Assembly: GCF_900698895.1 (NCBI RefSeq)
Contig: NZ_LR217701.1
Coordinates: 1-6,182, forward strand
From: Buchnera aphidicola (Cinara curtihirsuta)
GTDB lineage: Bacteria; Pseudomonadota; Gammaproteobacteria; Enterobacterales; Enterobacteriaceae
Direction: 5' to 3'
DNA length: 6,182 bases
Part shown: positions 6,133-6,182 of the stretch, piece after piece
How positions within the stretch are numbered: position 1 is the first letter of the stretch
Layout: the number at the start of each line of letters is the position of its first letter
Program-made: the position numbers and the translations under genes
The notes under the pieces: generated by a model
Told to the model about the DNA's origin: nothing
Seen by the model: only the letters and a program-made list of their open reading frames with translations
Databases searched by the model: none

Positions 6133-6182
6133 TAATTTCACTTTTTAAATCTATTTTTAATAAAAAAAAATTTTTTAAAATA

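Larger units (their letters stand above)
6021..6182. other. Non-coding region after repA, candidate origin (oriR)
   Basis: No gene is visible. In IncFII-type plasmids RepA acts in cis on an origin just downstream of its own gene, so this is the expected place for oriR. Candidate elements in order are a small stem-loop with an adjoining GGGG (6053-6072), a T9A9 block (6075-6092) that would melt easily, and an imperfect 32-nt dyad (6101-6132). I find no good match to the DnaA box TTATCCACA here or in 1-164, which weakens a direct analogy to R1. The origin call is inference from position. Confidence 0.4.

Noticed and set aside
6021..6182. DnaA boxes, iterons or a CRISPR-like repeat array near the expected origin
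   Set aside because: No close match to TTATCCACA and no regularly spaced direct repeats were found. ATGC tetramers at 5, 28, 47 and 6054 are too short and irregular.
1..6182. tRNA genes, insertion sequences, toxin-antitoxin or defence genes
   Set aside because: None is visible. All substantial frames are accounted for by leuBCDA and repA, and the spacers are too short and AT-rich for a tRNA or transposase.

Overview
The window is very AT-rich, compactly coded DNA carrying five intact genes, all on the + strand, in the order leuB, leuC, leuD, leuA, repA. The four Leu proteins align closely with the E. coli enzymes, down to the numbering of the catalytic residues. They sit beside an IncFII/RepA1-type plasmid replication initiator. 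Leucine genes plus this kind of Rep protein, in DNA this AT-rich with many long A and T runs, point to a leucine plasmid (pLeu) of Buchnera aphidicola, the obligate nutritional endosymbiont of aphids. This assignment rests on recalled gene content and protein similarity, not on a database search.

Layout: 1-164 is non-coding and holds a candidate promoter (86-114) and a good Shine-Dalgarno (148-154). leuB (165-1265, GTG start) overlaps leuC (1262-2653) by an ATGA junction, and leuD (2689-3303) follows after 35 nt. The leuD-leuA spacer contains two hairpins (3332-3361 and 3392-3420). The second is followed by seven T's and lies just ahead of the leuA ribosome binding site. leuA is best started at 3450, giving 514 residues. 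A 180-nt spacer with a hairpin (5015-5036) and a perfect 8-bp inverted repeat (5140-5157) precedes repA (5175-6020). The last 162 nt are non-coding and hold a GC-richer island in a desert of A and T, a T9A9 block and a 32-nt dyad. This is a reasonable place for the replication origin, because IncFII-type plasmids place oriR downstream of repA.

Function: LeuA condenses 2-ketoisovalerate with acetyl-CoA to 2-isopropylmalate, LeuC/LeuD isomerise it to 3-isopropylmalate, and LeuB oxidises it to the immediate precursor of 2-ketoisocaproate. The window therefore covers the leucine-specific pathway except the final transamination. RepA would keep these genes on a multicopy replicon, the usual explanation for leucine overproduction for the aphid host.

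The main oddity is gene order. The ancestral cluster is leuABCD, but here leuA lies after leuD with its own spacer and signals. If the window is a complete linearised circle, the order is leuA-repA-leuB-leuC-leuD, so repA sits between leuA and leuB. The repA2, yqhA-like and ibp genes known from larger Buchnera leucine plasmids are absent. No novel enzyme system is visible; the interest lies in the rearrangement, the reduced replicon and the regulatory DNA between genes.
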